Assembly (NCBI RefSeq): GCF_000425025.1 | Contig: NZ_AUKZ01000003.1 | Location: 1-64,000, forward strand | DNA: 64,000 bases | Direction of reading: 5' to 3' | DNA from: Streptococcus castoreus DSM 17536 | GTDB lineage: Bacteria; Bacillota; Bacilli; Lactobacillales; Streptococcaceae | Shown: one piece after another, positions 1 to 8,142 of the stretch | Numbering within the stretch: the stretch's first letter is position 1 | Layout: each line of letters begins with the position of its first letter | Translations under genes and position numbers: made by a program | The notes under the pieces: generated by a model | Seen by the model: the letters and a program-made list of their open reading frames with translations, nothing else | What the model was told of the DNA's origin: nothing | The model's database searches: none

Positions 1-98
1 TCAGTAAGAGCCCTGAGAGAAGAACAGGTAGATAGGTTAGGAGTGGAAGTGTAGCGATACATGAAGCGGACTAATACTAATAGCTCGAGGACTTATCC
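1..98 (+). rRNA. 23S ribosomal RNA, 3' end (partial)
   Basis: The first ~98 bases carry the conserved 3' terminus of bacterial 23S rRNA, including the tract ending GGACTAATACTAATAGCTCG followed by AGGACTTATCC. The gene starts outside the window. It is followed after ~100 bases by a 5S gene and two tRNAs, so this is the distal end of an rRNA operon. The exact 3' end is estimated to within a few bases. Confidence 0.95.
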
Positions 99-196
99 GA
101 AAAAAGTTATTGACAATAGAAGAGGATTCTTGTTAGAATATAGGTATTCAATTTTGAGTGGAGAGCCCTTATGTGAGAGTAGGGGGGAATGATAGT

Positions 197-312
197 TAAG
201 TGACGATAGCCTAGGAGATACACCTGTACCCATGCCGAACACAGTAGTTAAGCCCTAGAACGCCTGAAGTAGTTGGGGGTTGCCCCTTGTGAGATACGGT
301 AGTCGCTTAGCT
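197..312 (+). rRNA. 5S ribosomal RNA
   Basis: A ~116-base gene beginning TTAAGTGACGATAGCCTAGG and containing the conserved CCCATGCCGAACACAG core, with a closing stem that re-forms at AGTCGCTTAGCT. It lies ~100 bases after the 23S end and immediately before tRNA-Asn, the normal streptococcal rRNA operon order. Confidence 0.95.
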
Positions 313-316
313 TTAA

Positions 317-390
317 TCCGCCATAGCTCAGTTGGTAGTAGCGCATGACTGTTAATCATGATGTCGTAGGTTCGAGTCCTACTGGCGGAG
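317..390 (+). tRNA. tRNA-Asn (GUU)
   Basis: A cloverleaf can be drawn: acceptor TCCGCCA pairs with TGGCGGA, the anticodon loop is CTGTTAA with anticodon GTT at 351-353, and the T arm contains GGTTCGAGTCC. The discriminator is G390. CCA is not encoded. It follows 5S by only four bases and so belongs to the rRNA operon transcript. Confidence 0.95.
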
Positions 391-398
391 TTGTTAAA

Positions 399-423
399 GG
401 TAGGAGTTTTTCCTATCTTTTTT
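399..423 (+). terminator. Terminator after tRNA-Asn
   Basis: A 7-bp stem (399-405 with 411-417, one G-U pair) with a short T-rich loop is followed by six T residues. It lies 9 bases after tRNA-Asn and probably ends the rRNA-tRNA transcript. Confidence 0.7.
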
Positions 424-465
424 GCATTTTTGAGCAAATTATGGTAGGATGGGTATAGTAATAGA

Positions 466-539
466 GCACCCTTAGCTCAACTGGATAGAGTACCTGACTA
501 CGAATCAGGCGGTTAGAGGTTCGACTCCTCTAGGGTGCA
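466..539 (+). tRNA. tRNA-Arg (ACG)
   Basis: Acceptor GCACCCT pairs with AGGGTGC; the anticodon arm is CTGA-CTACGAA-TCAG, giving anticodon ACG at 500-502, which is modified to ICG in bacteria. The T arm has GGTTCGACTCC and the discriminator is A539. A terminator separates it from the rRNA operon, so it may have its own promoter in 424-465. Confidence 0.95.
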
Positions 540-552
540 TAATAATAGGAGT

Positions 553-585
553 AGCAATAGGACAGAAATGTCCTGTTGCTTTTTT
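553..585 (+). terminator. tRNA-Arg terminator, also the ComR-box palindrome
   Basis: A near-perfect 12-bp stem (553-564 with 569-580) around a GAAA tetraloop is followed by six T residues, an excellent intrinsic terminator for tRNA-Arg. The same palindrome is the ComR operator of the sigX promoter, so one sequence appears to serve both purposes. Confidence 0.75.
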
Positions 586-602
586 GAAGTTCTCTTTATA
601 AT
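556..602 (+). promoter_or_regulatory. ComR box and sigX promoter
   Basis: AATAGGACA-GAAA-TGTCCTGTT (556-577) matches the published ComR-box consensus (inverted repeat around GACA-N4-TGTC). Exactly 19 bases follow before a perfect TATAAT -10 box at 597-602, the spacing described for ComRS-controlled P1 promoters of pyogenic and mutans streptococci. Known biology: ComR bound to the XIP pheromone activates this promoter. Transcription should begin near 609, which also argues against the ATG at 612 as start of sigX. Confidence 0.92.
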
Positions 603-632
603 AAGACTACCATGAAGAAAAGGAGAACAGAA

Positions 633-1115
633 ATGACACTAGAGAGAGGAAAGGCATTTGAAAAGGTAAAACCAATTATTTTGAAATTGAAACGTCATTA
701 TTTTATACAGTTATGGGATAGAGACGATTGGCTGCAAGAAGGGCATCTGATCTTGGTCAAGTTGTTGGCGCAGTACCCGGAATTGTTAGAGGATGAGGAA
801 CGTTTGTATCGCTATTTCAAAACCAAATTTTCCTCTTACTTGAAAGATGTTTTGCGTCAGCAGGAAAGTCAGAAACGGCAGTTTCATAAGTTGGCATATG
901 AAGAGATTGGTGATGTGGCCCATGCGATTCCTTCAGCTGGTTTGTGGTTGGATGATTATGTGGCTTATCGAGAGATGATAGAAGGTATAGAAATGGAGTT
1001 GGATGATGGGGAGCGGACCCAGTTTCAAGCGTTGGTGAGGGGAGAACGGTTTAAGGGGCGTCGGTCTTTGCTTAGGAAGATTCGTCCGTACTTTAAGGAT
1101 TTTCTGGAGGGGTGA
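633..1115 (+). CDS. sigX: Competence alternative sigma factor SigX (ComX)
   Basis: This encodes a 160-residue sigma-70-like factor that directs RNA polymerase to cin-box promoters of late competence genes. The protein has the streptococcal ComX features: region 2-like segment FIQLWDRDDWLQEGHLIL near the N terminus and a basic C-terminal DNA-recognition region (GERFKGRRSLLRKIRPYFKD). An in-frame ATG at 612 exists, but it sits within a few bases of the predicted transcription start and has no ribosome site. The ATG at 633 has AGGAGA seven bases upstream, so I choose 633. Location next to an rRNA operon is typical; streptococci of this group often carry two copies. Its targets comYA-H and ssbB lie in this window. 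Confidence 0.93.
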   Translation: MTLERGKAFEKVKPIILKLKRHYFIQLWDRDDWLQEGHLILVKLLAQYPELLEDEERLYRYFKTKFSSYLKDVLRQQESQKRQFHKLAYEEIGDVAHAIPSAGLWLDDYVAYREMIEGIEMELDDGERTQFQALVRGERFKGRRSLLRKIRPYFKDFLEG

Positions 1116-2419
1116 TAGAGGAAATTGTGAACAGTCCTTTTTGGTTTTTGATGTTAGTATTGTTCGGTATATATTTGAATGGTCCAAGGTTTTATGTGTA
1201 ACTTCTGTAATTCTTTTTGATAGGACTTAACTTGTGAGTTATGATGAAGTATCACACTTGAAAATAGTTGTTTCACTTAGGAACTGTAAGACCTACACAA
1301 TGTGATGATTTTAATAATTTTTATGGTTGATGATGTTTTTTATTGGATAGTAGAATAGGTATTTTAGATGGTTTCTAGAAGTCATAGAGATTTAATATTT
1401 GTTTAATTCCCAATAGTTCTTGGGCATTGTTTAGGTTCTCAATTTTTATAAGTTTAGTAAAAATATCTCAGATTATAAGTCAAGATATTCTGCTCTAACG
1501 TTTAACCCAGTGCCTTTAAGTGATCTTGCAAGAGACTTTTCAATATCAAATAAAGCACATAGGGAAAAATCGTGTTTTGATAGTACCTCATAGCTATAAT
1601 TCTCCAATGATTATGCTCCTGTGCGTCAAACATATTATCTGGCATAACTGCGTCCAGATAATCCCAATTTTAAGTCTTTGCTAATATGACCTAGGTCTGC
1701 TAAAATAGCAGAAATTAGACAATCTTCTATTAAGTCATGAATCACTTGACTATCATGCTCTAGAAGATAGAAAAGCCGTCTTTATATCTGATACTATCTA
1801 TAGCAAACAGGGCTATATTAGACTGTTAAAGAAAATAAATGCCTTTTAAAGGTGTTTTTTTAGTATATACATACAAGTAGTACAATAGCGTTATAGAGCA
1901 AAAGGAAGCTTATAACGGCACTTTAAGACGTTTTAAACATTAGTATGGGGTGTGGGGATAGCAATAAAACATAATATGGACGATTTTAGACGTAATAAGA
2001 CCATTTGAGGGGAGTGAAAAATATTTTTATACAAAAAAGATTGCAATTTTATAGTAACGTGAAAAGAGATGAGAATATGGCTGCTAGAGACCGTGGAAAA
2101 CCTACATATAAAAAGATTATACGTAAGACTAAAGCTAAACAGCAATTAGCATGCCTTGAAAAAATGCAGTTAACTAAGTTTGAAATCATCAGAAAAAGCT
2201 TAGCTACTTTAGATAACAAAAGATAGCATATAGTCTCCAACATCGCCAATTCACAGATGAATTTTAATAACAAATTATTGACCGTCACAGTGCTGAAAAA
2301 AGCGAAGCGAGAATATTAAAAAATATGATTTACTCGCAGTGCTAGTTACTCTCAAAATATAAGAAAAAGCCCAAATAGACTATACTGTAAGTGACGAAAC
2401 AAACAGGAGGTTAGTCAAA
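1116..2419. other. Non-coding / decayed stretch
   Basis: About 1.3 kb without a credible gene. It is AT-rich with frequent stops in all frames. A 73-codon open frame at 2005-2226 (basic, with KIIRKTKAKQQLACLEKM) recalls the linker region of some IS transposases but is too weak to name. No promoter, RNA or repeat is clear here. The adjoining 2420-3660 contains recognisable IS remnants, so this is probably older mobile-element debris. Confidence 0.5.
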
Positions 2420-3270
2420 ATGAACCACTTACAGTATACCCGCTAAATCACGTCACTTACAATGGAATATGCAACAATTATCAACCATTTGTCACAGGAT
2501 ATACCAAGGCTATTGCCCAACTACCTTAAAGCATCGCCACAATATCACCTTATCTAAGGTATCAGATGAATCAATTCTTGCTTTGCTAGTGTTTCAAGCT
2601 GAACTAGGAATCAAATCACAATGCCATTTTTATAGAATTTGCCGACTCTTTCCTTGCGGAAGGTTACTGGAAAGAAGCCGCTTTAACCGACATTCTAGAC
2701 AATTAATTTGGCTAGTGCAACTGATTCGCCAAGCCATGAACAAAGCTGATATCTTCTGATACCACCGTCATCATGGCTAGTTTTCCTTTAGCGCTCTTCC
2801 ACCCTGTCAGCAACCATAGAGCAACAATTTTTAAAGAGTCGTCAGATATTGGTTATAACACTTCTAAACACTCATGGTTTTATGACATCAAAGTTCATAT
2901 GTTAGTCACTTTGTCGGGCTATATTCTGAACTATATTGTCACGCCAGCGTCTGTTCATGATATCAAGTCGATGAGTTGCTGGAAGGCTGTAAGCTTTAGC
3001 AGACTTGGGTTATCTTAGCGATGAATTCAAGGAGAAATTAGCACAGAAAGGCTATCATCTATGGACACCTCTTCGTCAAAACATGGTTGGCTCTGAACAA
3101 CATAACCATTGGCAATTCTGGCGATGAGACAAACGATTGAGACACGGTTTTCTGAATTTTGGAGACTCTTTACCATTGAACAAACACTGGCTAGAGGACT
3201 GACTGGGTTGCAATTAAGGATTGAGCAATTCATCTTAGATTATAATTTAACCTATTTTGTGATTATTTAG
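2420..3270 (+). pseudogene. Degenerate IS transposase (IS982-like)
   Basis: Joining frames from an ATG at 2420 gives an almost full DDE transposase broken by an in-frame TAA after eight codons, frameshifts near 2530 and 2755, and more before the end. Readable pieces include ILALLVFQAELGIKSQCHFY, SWFYDIKVHMLVTLSGYILN, YIVTPASVHDIKS and ARGLTGLQLRIEQFILDYNL. The order and the K-H/F catalytic-core pattern resemble IS982-family transposases; the family name is from memory. It cannot make an active enzyme. Terminal inverted repeats were not resolved. Confidence 0.75.
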
Positions 3271-3289
3271 GACCATGCTCCCATTTAAT

Positions 3290-3660
3290 AAGTGAGACAA
3301 ACAAGAAAGAACTACAGGAACATCTAAGGATGTTGATAGTCTCACGGATGAATCGCGTAAGCTGATTGCACTCAAAAAGTGTAAAACCAGACTTTTGGAA
3401 AGTTATCCCATAAAATCAATGACAGCAAATAACGGGAGTGAGTGTTCTTTATTAAGTGTGTTATAAGGTATAGATGTCTATTTTGCGAGTGCTTCTTCCT
3501 CACATGAAAATTTCAACAGCTTACTTAGAGAGTTTGTCACTAAAGAAAAATGACTAAAAGAACTGACCTTATCTGATCTGGATGCTCATTAATGCTATCA
3601 ATCTGCTAAAAAATAGTTTGAACTAATTCAGATCAGGCTGCATGAAAACTATTGACTAAA
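3290..3660 (+). pseudogene. Degenerate IS30-family transposase fragment
   Basis: One frame reads SLTDESRKLIALKKCKTRLL, ESYPIKSMTANNGSE and IDVYFASASSSHENFNSLLR, interrupted by several stops. The T-x-NGSEF segment followed by the Y-A-hydrophobic-S-S block is characteristic of the catalytic core of IS30-family transposases (the IS1239 type is common in S. pyogenes). Only the C-terminal half is present. It sits directly after the other decayed transposase, indicating nested or tandem insertions. Confidence 0.65.
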
Positions 3661-3815
3661 TCAGCTGAATGTTTTGTTGTACTTGGCTTTATAATTGGGG
3701 AGATAAAATTATTGATAGCCTACAAAAACATATTCATAAATGCGAAAACATATTTTTATTTAAAAGAATGTGATTGAAAAAAAAAGCAATACAGATAATA
3801 ATATAAATGTGGAAT

Positions 3816-4517
3816 TTATATCTTTATTTTCGTAAAATAAACACTCATGAGTATTTCAAATAAATTTAGAATATTTCCATAAAATAACTGAGGATAACAA
3901 TTTTGGAAGGAATATGAGGAAAAAGTGTCGGTCGAAATTGTAAACGGTACCATTTTGGATATCGTAGAATCGGAACTTCCTACAAAAGCGATTATTTCAA
4001 TATTATGTTGTTGTGCCCTTTTTATAAGATCAATTAGATATTTAGTTTCTCCTGAATTTGAAACAAGAACTATTACATTTGTATCATTTTCATCAATTCT
4101 AAAAGACTCTAAAAATGCATTAGAGGTAGCTCTAAATCCATGTATATTAAAATAGTCCGCCATATAATTAGAGATATTGTTAGACATTCCTAGACCGATA
4201 AAATTGAAAAAATTCTTTTTATTACTATCTAACAAATATTTAAAATCTGAACCATAAGTTTTTATAACATCATAATCATGTAATTTAAATGTTAGGTTTT
4301 TTGCACCATACATATAATAAATCAATTCACTATATCCAGAAAAACCAATTTTTTTACACATTGAAACTATAAATCCTGGAGAACTATACGTTTTTTGTGA
4401 TAGTTGTCTAATGGTTGGAGATTTTAAACCTTTCAATCGATTTTCTTCTAAATAATTTAAAATGCTATATTCATTTGAAGACAGTTGAAATTTTTCCATA
4501 ATTGCTTTTATATCCAT
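3816..4517 (-). CDS. RpiR/MurR-family regulator with SIS domain
   Basis: A ~233-residue protein with an N-terminal winged helix-turn-helix of the RpiR type (SPTIRQLSQKTYSSPGFIVS around residues 30-50) and a C-terminal SIS phosphosugar-binding domain (VIVLVSNSGETKYLIDLIKR contains the SNSGET motif). Such proteins sense a sugar phosphate and control adjacent transport genes. An upstream ATG at 4544 is in frame, but the ATG at 4517 is preceded by GAGG at good distance and leaves a 44-base divergent intergenic region before the PTS operon. Inference: it regulates the operon at 4562-7139. Confidence 0.85.
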   Translation of the reverse strand: MDIKAIMEKFQLSSNEYSILNYLEENRLKGLKSPTIRQLSQKTYSSPGFIVSMCKKIGFSGYSELIYYMYGAKNLTFKLHDYDVIKTYGSDFKYLLDSNKKNFFNFIGLGMSNNISNYMADYFNIHGFRATSNAFLESFRIDENDTNVIVLVSNSGETKYLIDLIKRAQQHNIEIIAFVGSSDSTISKMVPFTISTDTFSSYSFQNCYPQLFYGNILNLFEILMSVYFTKIKI

Positions 4518-4561
4518 AAATATATCCTCACATATTCTAGACAAGTTAAGGAGATTATATC

Positions 4562-5176
4562 ATGAATAATAACTATATCAAAGACCCTTGGGGAAGGATA
4601 ACTACGCGAAATAACTTTTCGGGTGATGAAATAATTTCTTCATTACAAAAAAGTATCCGACGTGGAAAAGAACGTGATGCTTGTGAATTTGCATATGAAA
4701 TGTATATTACTTCACCAGAATTTGAAGAAAAACTTTGGAGACGTCTATTAGCGATATCTGTAGAAGATATTGGAATGGGAAATAGTCACGCAGCTGTTTT
4801 AATAAATTCACTCAATAATATGAGAAAAGAATTTTTATATGGTGAATCAGATAGAGCAATGTTTTTTATTCATGCAATTAGATATTTGTGTGCATCTGAA
4901 AAAGATAGGTCTTCTGATTTATTAAAAAATATTATTATTAAAAAATTTGCAATGGGTTATGTGCCAAATATACCTGATGTGGCATTAGATAAACATACTA
5001 CAAGGGGACAAAATTTAGGCAGAGGATCCGAACATTTTTTAAACGAAGCGAGTAAGGTCTTTCCTCAAGCTATGGTTGATAATAACTATAAGCAAGAATA
5101 TGCTGAAATTTTAAAACAATACAACCCAGATAATGTTGTGGAAACTGCATTTAAATTTAATGAGTGGCAAAGCTAA
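4562..5176 (+). CDS. Stand-alone protein resembling the C-terminal region of RarA/MgsA
   Basis: A 204-residue soluble protein, start supported by AAGGAG eight bases upstream. Segments ISSLQKSIRRGKERDACEFA and LWRRLLAISVEDIGMGNSHA match the pattern of the C-terminal (tetramerisation) part of the RarA/MgsA AAA+ ATPases, where an S-LQKSIRRGD helix is followed by a RRLL-I-A-EDIG block. No Walker A or B motif is present, so it is not an ATPase. It is the first gene of a PTS operon (17 bases before the IIC gene). Its role is unknown; a small regulatory or sugar-processing helper is conceivable but not shown. Confidence 0.6.
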   Translation: MNNNYIKDPWGRITTRNNFSGDEIISSLQKSIRRGKERDACEFAYEMYITSPEFEEKLWRRLLAISVEDIGMGNSHAAVLINSLNNMRKEFLYGESDRAMFFIHAIRYLCASEKDRSSDLLKNIIIKKFAMGYVPNIPDVALDKHTTRGQNLGRGSEHFLNEASKVFPQAMVDNNYKQEYAEILKQYNPDNVVETAFKFNEWQS

Positions 5177-5192
5177 TGGAAGAGGATAGAAT

Positions 5193-6506
5193 ATGTTAGA
5201 TAAAAATATAATTGAACGTCTAAATGATAAATTAAGTCCGTTTGCATTTAAAATAGGTAATCAAAGGCATTTAAAATCAATATCCTCAGGAATGTTTTTC
5301 TCTTTGCCTTTTATGGTAATAGGTGCATTCTTTCTAATTATTGCTAATCCTCCTGTTAATTTGGATATCTATAATCCAAATACTGCTAATATATTTCTAA
5401 AAATATTAGCGAGTTGGAAGGAATGGGCTGTTACCAATTATGATGCTATAACTACTCCTTATATGTTAACATTCGGTTTGATTGGTTTAATAACTGTATT
5501 TGGAATTGCATATTCTTTGTCAAAAGAATATAAACTGGATGCCTCATCAAATGGTTTAATCGCTTTAGTGTGTTTTCTACTAGTTTGTACCAAGATTACA
5601 AAAGGTAGCATCAATTTAGAATATCTTGGGTCAAATGGACTTTTTATAGCAATATTAATTGGGTTATTAGAAGTTGAAGTTGCAAAAATATTTGAGGATA
5701 GAAATATAAAAATAAAGTTACCAGATTCAGTACCAACGATGGTTACGAATTTCATGAATTCTCTACTACCTCTTTTAGCAAATATTACTATTTTTTATAC
5801 ACTTAACTTAATTTTTGTTTCGACGTTACATAATAATTTTCCAAAAGTTATAATGGATATTTTAACCCCAGGCATTAGTATAGCAGGTAGTATTTGGGGA
5901 TTTATAATAATAATTACAACAGGTCAAATATTGTGGTTATTTGGAATAAATGGAACTTCAATAATATTTCCTCTAGTATTCACTTTAGGAATCACTCAAA
6001 CGGGTTTGAATGCGGGACAATTTGCAAATGGAAATGCAATGACACACGCAATGAACTTACAAATGTTTAGGATAGCTGTTTTAGGAGGAGCGGGAAATAC
6101 TTTAGGGTTGGTAATATTAATGATAAACAGTAAAATACCTCAATATAAAACCATTGGGAAATTATCCCTTATTCCTGGTATTTGCTCTATAAATGAACCA
6201 ATTATTTTTGGTTTACCAATTGTATTCAATCCAATTTTAGGAATTCCTTTTGTGATAACTCCAATTATATGTCTATTACTTACATATTATGCTGAAATTT
6301 TCCATATTATATCTAACGGATATATTGTGGATCCATCATTTACTCCATTCTTTGCTCAAGCATATTTGTCTAGTTTAGATTGGAGAAATGTTGTATTTAC
6401 GCTATTTTTAGTAGTAATTAGCACAATAATTTACTATCCATTTTTTAAAGTTCAAGAAAAAAATCAACTAAGATTAGAAAAGCAAATGAAAGGTGAAAAT
6501 TCATGA
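5193..6506 (+). CDS. PTS EIIC component, lactose/cellobiose family
   Basis: A 437-residue integral membrane permease with about ten hydrophobic segments. The conserved substrate-binding block SLIPGICSINEPIIFGLPIV identifies the cellobiose/chitobiose EIIC family (CelB type), with the catalytic-site glutamate in NEPIIFG. It transports a beta-glucoside-like or related sugar across the membrane while the IIB partner phosphorylates it. Substrate cannot be deduced because no phosphoglycosidase is adjacent. The gene overlaps the next (IIB) by four bases, indicating translational coupling. The DNA here is notably AT-rich compared with housekeeping genes in the window. Confidence 0.92.
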   Translation: MLDKNIIERLNDKLSPFAFKIGNQRHLKSISSGMFFSLPFMVIGAFFLIIANPPVNLDIYNPNTANIFLKILASWKEWAVTNYDAITTPYMLTFGLIGLITVFGIAYSLSKEYKLDASSNGLIALVCFLLVCTKITKGSINLEYLGSNGLFIAILIGLLEVEVAKIFEDRNIKIKLPDSVPTMVTNFMNSLLPLLANITIFYTLNLIFVSTLHNNFPKVIMDILTPGISIAGSIWGFIIIITTGQILWLFGINGTSIIFPLVFTLGITQTGLNAGQFANGNAMTHAMNLQMFRIAVLGGAGNTLGLVILMINSKIPQYKTIGKLSLIPGICSINEPIIFGLPIVFNPILGIPFVITPIICLLLTYYAEIFHIISNGYIVDPSFTPFFAQAYLSSLDWRNVVFTLFLVVISTIIYYPFFKVQEKNQLRLEKQMKGENS

Positions 6507-6820
6507 ATAAGATAATGCTTGTTTGCTCTGCTGGTATGAGTACTAGTATGTTAGTCTCACGAATGTTAAAAGCTGCCAAAGAAGAAAATATTAATGTTGC
6601 TATTTTTGCAAAGCCTGCTGCAGAGGCTGATGAAATATTAGAATCTGAAAAAATTACTTTAGTTTTATTAGGTCCTCAAGTTAAATTTTTAGAAAATAAG
6701 TATAAAGATAATTATTTAAAAAAAGGAATTAAGATTGCAGTTATCAACATGCAAGATTATGGGATGATGGATGGCAAAAAAGTACTAAAGGATGCTATGT
6801 TGATGATTAAAGGAGAATAA
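6503..6820 (+). CDS. PTS EIIB component, lactose/cellobiose family
   Basis: A 105-residue cytoplasmic phosphotransfer protein. The N-terminal beta strand and P-loop MLVCSAGMSTSMLVSRM carries the phosphorylated cysteine (Cys8) typical of CelA-type IIB. Length matches the family. The ATG overlaps the IIC stop and the next gene begins five bases after its stop, so IIC-IIB-IIA are one transcript. It passes phosphate from the IIA protein to the sugar in the IIC channel. Confidence 0.93.
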   Translation: MNKIMLVCSAGMSTSMLVSRMLKAAKEENINVAIFAKPAAEADEILESEKITLVLLGPQVKFLENKYKDNYLKKGIKIAVINMQDYGMMDGKKVLKDAMLMIKGE

Positions 6821-6824
6821 TTAA

Positions 6825-7139
6825 ATGGATGAAAAACAACTTCAAGTAGTCATGTCTATTATTATAAAAGCAGGAGAGGTTAGAAGTAAATCTTTAGAAG
6901 CAGTGGAATATTCACTTTCTGGAGATTATAAAATGAGTGATAAATGTTTTCAAGAAGCACAACAACTATTATTAGAGGCGCATCATGCACAAACAGACTT
7001 GTTAAGTAAGGAAGCTAATAAGGAGAAAATTGATTTAAATTTACTTACTATTCACAGTCAAGATCATCTTATGACCAGTATAACTGTTAATGATTTAGCA
7101 AAGAAAATGGTTAAATTAAGTAAAAAATTACAAATTTAG
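6825..7139 (+). CDS. PTS EIIA component, lactose/cellobiose family
   Basis: A 104-residue helical protein of the trimeric lactose/cellobiose IIA family. The active histidine lies in LLTIHSQDHLMTS near residue 80, with the usual second conserved histidine block LLEAHHAQ around residue 46-50. It accepts phosphate from HPr and gives it to the IIB at 6503. It is the last gene of the operon; the region after it is decayed. It resembles the IIA at 63638 (both share HSQDHLMT and LLEAH) but the two are clearly diverged paralogues. Confidence 0.93.
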   Translation: MDEKQLQVVMSIIIKAGEVRSKSLEAVEYSLSGDYKMSDKCFQEAQQLLLEAHHAQTDLLSKEANKEKIDLNLLTIHSQDHLMTSITVNDLAKKMVKLSKKLQI

Positions 7140-7278
7140 AAAATAGTCTATAATATTTTTTTGAAAAAACAAATAAAAAATAATCACACTTATGCTGAAA
7201 GAACTGAACGATGGTTCTGGATTTCTACTGGTATTGCAGTTGTTTTTTCTGTCAAACAATAGCGAAGTGATCAGACGA

Positions 7279-7306
7279 GTATCCTTTTGTTAAAGGGTGC
7301 TTTTTT
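7279..7306 (+). terminator. Possible intrinsic terminator
   Basis: A 9-bp stem with two G-U pairs (7279-7287 with 7292-7300) and a short loop is followed by six T residues. It lies 140 bases after the IIA stop and probably ends the PTS transcript. Confidence 0.55.
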
Positions 7307-7998
7307 GCTACCTGAAAATAGAAAGTCACATCATGTTACAAACATTTCAAAAACTTAGAAATTCCTTAAAGTCATACAAGACACGTAACGACTTAATATG
7401 AACACAATTAGCAATTTTACTAGACGTCCCGGCAGACAGTGCTGAAATTAATGAGCATAAAAACGTTACCGAAACGTTAAGAGGTATTGCTAAAAGTTAT
7501 TCTAAAGGACATTAGACAAAAAGGCTACCATTTGGCAAGGGCTATAATAGCTTTACGGTAAACTGTGGGGCAGTCTAGGTTATCTAAAAATTGTACAAGA
7601 AAAAACAGATAGAGTAAAGATATAAGAAACAGGCAATCAGGTATAAAAAGGGTGTTATATTAACTTAACTGCCAGAGTCTCTATTATACTCGAAAAAAGC
7701 TACTGTGGATTAATTTACTGTTTCTAGTTGTTAGATCATTTCAGAGAGGCTTCAACCACTGCTTTTTGTTTTCATTGGTAATGAATTGATAGCATTAACA
7801 GTTGCTCTTTCTTCAAGGTTATGCGATAGAAGATATGTGGATAGTAAATGGGTTCGGGAAGTGTTCTGATACTATGTTTTAAAGCATTTATTAAGTAAAA
7901 AAAGCATCACATGTTCACTTATGAACCATTTCAGGTGATCGTTTAAATGAGTTGAGTTTTGAATTTTTATACTGGTTAGGTTTAGATTAAGGGGAGCT

Positions 7999-8078
7999 GG
8001 CAAGTCTTTTGGGCTGAAGGAACTTTTCTGGATGTAGTGAAGTTGTTTAAATTAAGACTGTAAGACTTGCCGATTTTT
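7999..8078 (+). ncRNA. Possible structured RNA ending in a T-run
   Basis: A perfect 10-base inverted repeat, GGCAAGTCTT at 7999-8008 and AAGACTTGCC at 8062-8071, encloses 53 bases and is followed by seven T residues. This could be a terminator stem closing a small RNA or the leader terminator of the NUDIX gene at 8143. No known family was recognised. Confidence 0.4.
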
Positions 8079-8142
8079 TTATCTTATATTACTATTACAA
8101 TAAAGTCTTGTTTATTGCTTTATGATTATTTGGAGGTTGGTG

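Larger units (their letters stand above)
7140..8142. other. Decayed intergenic stretch after the PTS operon
   Basis: About 1 kb with no intact gene. Short unrecognised open fragments occur, such as TQLAILLDVPADSAEINEHK at about 7400-7460, interrupted by stops. A possible terminator (7279-7306) and a strong inverted repeat near 8000-8080 are listed separately. A phosphoglycosidase or other sugar-catabolic gene, often found after such PTS genes, is not detectable. Confidence 0.45.

Noticed and set aside
255-437. 60-codon open frame opposite 5S rRNA and tRNA-Asn
   Set aside because: It lies on RNA genes and is a well-known spurious product of such regions.
1480-1860. Possible remnant of another transposase
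   Set aside because: Only a few words look protein-like; no family could be assigned.
3925-4155. Open frame opposite the RpiR-type regulator
   Set aside because: No ribosome site and it is the complement of a well-supported gene.
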